From the NCBI GenBank assembly GCA_905221605.1, contig CAJNDS010002405.1, positions 30,001 through 52,500 of the forward strand: a DNA stretch of 22,500 bases. The letters are read 5' to 3'. Numbering within the stretch: position 1 is the stretch's first letter; each line of letters starts with the position of its first letter. The notes beneath the pieces were generated by a model that had not been told where the DNA came from, made no database searches, and saw nothing but the letters and a program-made list of their open reading frames with translations. The DNA comes from Symbiodinium natans (Eukaryota > Sar > Dinophyceae > Suessiales > Symbiodiniaceae). Below are positions 20,747-22,500 of the stretch, piece after piece. Made by a program: the position numbers and the translations under genes.

Positions 20747-20822
20747 AGCTGCCCCCCTCAGCCCAGAACTCCCCCACACTATCAATTGGCGGCTCGGGGT
20801 CCTCAGCCCATGTGTGAGATGG
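20747..20822 (+). CDS. putative exon, Pro-rich
   Basis: The acceptor is GTGTAACCAG (to 20746) and the donor GTTTAG at 20823. The phase-0 frame reads SCPPQPRTPPHYQLAAR then GPQPMCEM. Confidence 0.55.
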
Positions 20823-20876
20823 GTTTAGGGTTTAGGGTTTAGGGTTTAGGGTTTAGGGTTTAGGGTTTAGGGTTTT
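20823..20876 (+). repeat. TTTAGGG block, seven to eight units
   Basis: Perfect units, the last one TTTTGGG. Confidence 0.96.
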
Positions 20877-20903
20877 GGGACATCAAGTGAGACAGACATG
20901 TAG

Positions 20904-21075
20904 GTGCCGGCGAGCCTTGGTTATTTGGTTATTGCTCGTGGCATTGTTCAGCAGGGGCTGTGGCAACTTGGTGATGGGAGTGCGAGGGTGCCGGGGGTTG
21001 CACCGCGTTGCCTAGTCTTCGACTTGGCCCGAAAGGCTGGAGAGCGAATGTCCCCGCCCATCTGGTTTGCAGAAA
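20904..21075 (+). CDS. strongest long exon, 57 codons
   Basis: The acceptor is GACATGTAG (to 20903). The phase-0 frame reads VPASLGYLVIARGIVQ, QGLWQLGDGSARVPGV, APRCLVFDLARKAGE, RMSPPIWFAESLGDE. Hydrophobic strands and a helix suggest a folded domain. No family recognised. A donor GTCTGG lies at 21076, though the frame stays open into the CCCTAAA block to 21104. Confidence 0.63.
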
Positions 21076-21088
21076 GTCTGGGAGACGA

Positions 21089-21131
21089 ACGCCCTAAACC
21101 CTAAACCCTAAACCCTAAACCCTAAACCCTT
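21089..21131 (-). repeat. CCCTAAA block, six units
   Basis: Perfect units directly after the long open frame. Confidence 0.96.
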
Positions 21132-21169
21132 TTTCCTCCTGGCCAGCCCAATGCCCTTTGCCCTTTCAG

Positions 21170-21222
21170 GATTCTGGGTACCGTTTGCAACCTACCCAAT
21201 ACCAAAATTCACTCTTACTGCA
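21170..21222 (+). CDS. putative exon with strong acceptor
   Basis: The acceptor ATGCCCTTTGCCCTTTCAG (to 21169) is the best pyrimidine tract seen. The frame reads DSGYRLQPTQYQNSLLL and ends either at donor GTAGGG (21223) or at the in-frame TAG 21224-21226 as a terminal exon. Confidence 0.58.
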
Positions 21223-21265
21223 GTAGGGTTGCTGGTCGAGGTGTACCTAAACCCTAAACCCGCAG

Positions 21266-21285
21266 CCATCTGACATACTTTGAAG
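21266..21285 (+). CDS. possible 20-nt micro-exon
   Basis: It lies between the acceptor AAACCCGCAG (to 21265) and the donor GTTCGG at 21286, and encodes HLTYFE. It has the canonical flanks but is very short. Confidence 0.28.
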
Positions 21286-21370
21286 GTTCGGGTTTAGGGG
21301 AAAGTAGGGTTCAGGGTTTTGGGTTTTTGGTTTAGGGTTTAAGCAGGGACGTCGGAGTCCTTACCAGTAG

Positions 21371-21407
21371 CTACCCATCACTAGAAGGATTCAGGGCCTG
21401 TCCCTGG
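21371..21407 (+). CDS. putative short exon
   Basis: The acceptor is TTACCAGTAG (to 21370) and the donor GTTTAG at 21408. The frame reads LPITRRIQGLSL. An inner acceptor at 21384 (CACTAG) with frame KDSGPVPG is an alternative. Confidence 0.4.
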
Positions 21408-21582
21408 GTTTAGGGTGTAAGGTTTAGGGTTAAGGGTTCAGGGTTTAGGGTTTAGGGTTTAGGAAAACACATGAATCCCAAACCCTGAAGATGCCTTTCC
21501 ATCTCTTTCCCTGAGTCAGCCCAATGGTGTTTTTGTTTTCCCTGCTCTTCTGTGTTCGGGGTTCCCCAAAATCGGTGTACTC

Positions 21583-21637
21583 TTTTGGGGGGCTCCCTTT
21601 AAGGGGGATTCTATTCTATTTGGGGGTAGGAAATACC
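21583..21637 (+). repeat. dispersed repeat family F, copy 2
   Basis: TCCCTTTAAGGGGGATTCTA then TTCTATTTGGGGGTA matches the minus strand of 17632-17690. TCGGTGTAC at about 21573 also matches TAGGTGTAC near 17615, giving the family inverted ends. Confidence 0.75.
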
Positions 21638-21677
21638 CTTCTGGGTTCCCAAGGAAAGTTCACTTCGTGGGTTGAAG

Positions 21678-21745
21678 AGGATCTGAGGAAGATTTCTCGG
21701 AACTTGGCCAACAGACACAGGGCACCAGCCTTTTTTTGCACTATG
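21678..21745 (+). CDS. strong putative exon
   Basis: The acceptor is GTGGGTTGAAG (to 21677) and the donor ATG|GTTCCT at 21746. The frame reads DLRKISRNLANRHRAPAF then FCTM, a basic helix. It ends on a full codon, as the next exon starts. Confidence 0.57.
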
Positions 21746-21793
21746 GTTCCTGGGCAACCCTAAACCCTAAACCCTAAACCCTCAACCTACAAG

Positions 21794-21856
21794 AGCAAGG
21801 CCGGCCCAAAGCCCTCAAACAAATGCCAAACACCGCCCGGTTCCTTCCACGAGCAG
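21794..21856 (+). CDS. strong putative exon 5' of the duplicated intron
   Basis: The acceptor is AACCTACAAG (to 21793). Twenty-one codons in phase 0: SKAGPKPSNKCQTPPGS then FHEQ. It ends CAG|GTTCCC at 21857. The same CAGGTTCCCATGGACC occurs at the start of the next exon. Confidence 0.65.
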
Positions 21857-21919
21857 GTTCCCATGGACCTAAACCCTAAACCCTAAAGCCTAAACCCTAA
21901 ACCTACAAGACGCGAACAG
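21857..21919 (+). other. 63-nt intron made of a telomeric insert between direct repeats
   Basis: CAGGTTCCCATGGACC lies at 21854-21869 and again, identical, at 21917-21932. One more mismatch extends the match to 20 bp. Between them is TAAACCCTAAACCC-type repeat, ending CTACAAGACGCGAACAG. GT-AG splicing at the two copies removes exactly one copy plus the insert and rejoins the frame in phase 0. Confidence 0.7.
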
Positions 21920-22017
21920 GTTCCCATGGACCCGGCGGTCATGGGCCGGGCCTCTGGCAACAATGGTTCTGCGGCGCCCGCGAACGGCTCCAGCAGCAAC
22001 CTGCACGATGAAGAAAA
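21920..22017 (+). CDS. strong putative exon 3' of the duplicated intron
   Basis: The acceptor is GCGAACAG (to 21919) and the donor AA|GTTTAG at 22018. The phase-0 frame reads VPMDPAVMGRASGNNGS then AAPANGSSSNLHDEE, a disordered Ala/Asn/Ser linker. It continues the preceding exon without a frame break. Confidence 0.67.
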
Positions 22018-22076
22018 GTTTAGGGTTTAGGGTTTAGGGTTTCGGGTTTAGGGTAGCAGTCTTTAGGGTTTAGGGA
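22018..22076 (+). repeat. TTTAGGG block
   Basis: Five units, a short unique insert, then two more. It begins exactly at the predicted donor. Confidence 0.95.
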
Positions 22077-22077
22077 A

Positions 22078-22133
22078 CCCCCCCCCCCCCAAAGACCTTT
22101 TTTTGGAGGGGGGGGGAGGGAGGGAGGGAGGGG

Positions 22134-22208
<75 letters not shown>

Positions 22209-22228
22209 GGGAGGCGGGGGCGAGGCGG
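22078..22228. repeat. C11 then G-rich tract with uninterrupted G73
   Basis: A C-run, AAAGACC, a T-run, then GGGA repeats and 73 consecutive G (22135-22207), followed by GC-rich DNA. The run is able to form G-quadruplex. The exact length may be an assembly or sequencing artefact. Confidence 0.9.
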
Positions 22229-22301
22229 AGCAACGGTCGGCCTTAGGATCTCGGTGTAGGGTTAAGGTTGAAAACAGGAGAGGTAGAACTATACCTTAAC
22301 T

Positions 22302-22335
22302 GTGGGCTGTTTTGGCTGGTGGGCTGTTTTGGCTG
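22302..22335 (+). repeat. 17-bp perfect tandem duplication
   Basis: GTGGGCTGTTTTGGCTG occurs twice in tandem, 12 bp before the next exon's acceptor, inside its pyrimidine-rich run-in. Confidence 0.95.
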
Positions 22336-22347
22336 GTTTCTGATCAG

Positions 22348-22431
22348 GGCGAGACCTGCCCCCGGATCAGCAGCCTGGTTCACATCGTTCCATCATATTC
22401 TTTCATTGATCGCGAGTGGAAACTCCGCTTA
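22348..22431 (+). CDS. strong putative exon, 28 codons
   Basis: The acceptor is GGTTTCTGATCAG (to 22347) and the donor TTA|GTATCA at 22432. The phase-0 frame reads GETCPRISSLVHIVPS then YSFIDREWKLRL. The frame stays open past the donor into CCCTCAA repeats. It is the last exon seen before the window ends. Confidence 0.62.
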
Positions 22432-22500
22432 GTATCACCCTCAACCCTCAACCCTCAAACCCTTGGTGGTAAGGCTTAGGACCCAGAGTAGGCCCTTATT

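Overview
The window looks like intron-rich nuclear DNA of a eukaryote whose telomere motif is TTTAGGG. That motif is known from plants, dinoflagellates, chromerids and some other algae. The lack of any long ORF, the roughly balanced base composition and the dense GT-AG splice-like signals fit an alveolate microalga such as a chromerid or dinoflagellate, but lineage is an inference. There are no prokaryotic operons, rRNA genes, convincing tRNA genes or CRISPR arrays. The most conspicuous feature is several dozen interstitial telomeric-repeat blocks in both orientations, from 2 to about 40 units each. || Layout: between the blocks lie short segments (mostly 40-140 nt) that read as open, protein-like frames on the + strand, preceded by AG (often after a pyrimidine tract) and followed by GT. 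I interpret them as internal exons of one or more + strand genes running through the whole window. In the commonest arrangement an exon is preceded by a CCCTAAA block and followed directly by a TTTAGGG block. Many introns would thus be (TTTAGGG)n - unique core - (CCCTAAA)n, with inverted telomeric ends. The repeat itself supplies splice signals: about twenty predicted exons end exactly at a GTTTAG donor, and several begin right after TTTAG. || Region by region: 1-1,700 has scattered exons, a large hairpin and a strong exon at 1606-1715. 1,716-2,510 has a TTTTAGGG (8-mer) array, an exon and a big CCCTAAA array. 2,518-9,600 is dense in exons. 9,766-12,300 has large telomeric blocks, charged coil-like exons, hairpin elements and a possible stop-containing exon at 11517-11609. 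12,300-14,700 has sparse exons, one copy of a dispersed repeat and a MITE-like element. 15,000-16,400 has an exon cluster with a 40-nt intron and a possible terminal exon at 15967-16068. 16,400-18,700 is mostly telomeric blocks, CT tracts and inverted-repeat elements with a few good exons. 18,770-22,431 is again exon-dense and contains the key locus 21794-22017, where a telomeric tract is flanked by a 16-bp exact direct repeat located at both splice sites. || No product can be named with confidence. Three exons have weak family resemblances (HMG-CoA lyase N-terminus, inositol 5-phosphatase GTQ motif, cyclophilin N-terminus). Exon borders were called by eye: a 20-codon open frame is expected fairly often by chance, so single short exons are weak and the weight lies in the repeated exon/splice/telomere pattern. 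How many genes are present, and whether consecutive exons join in phase, could be checked for only two pairs (15473-15519 with 15560-15610; 21794-21856 with 21920-22017). Both agree in phase 0. A third pair (4896-4958 with 4989-5034) does not agree as drawn.
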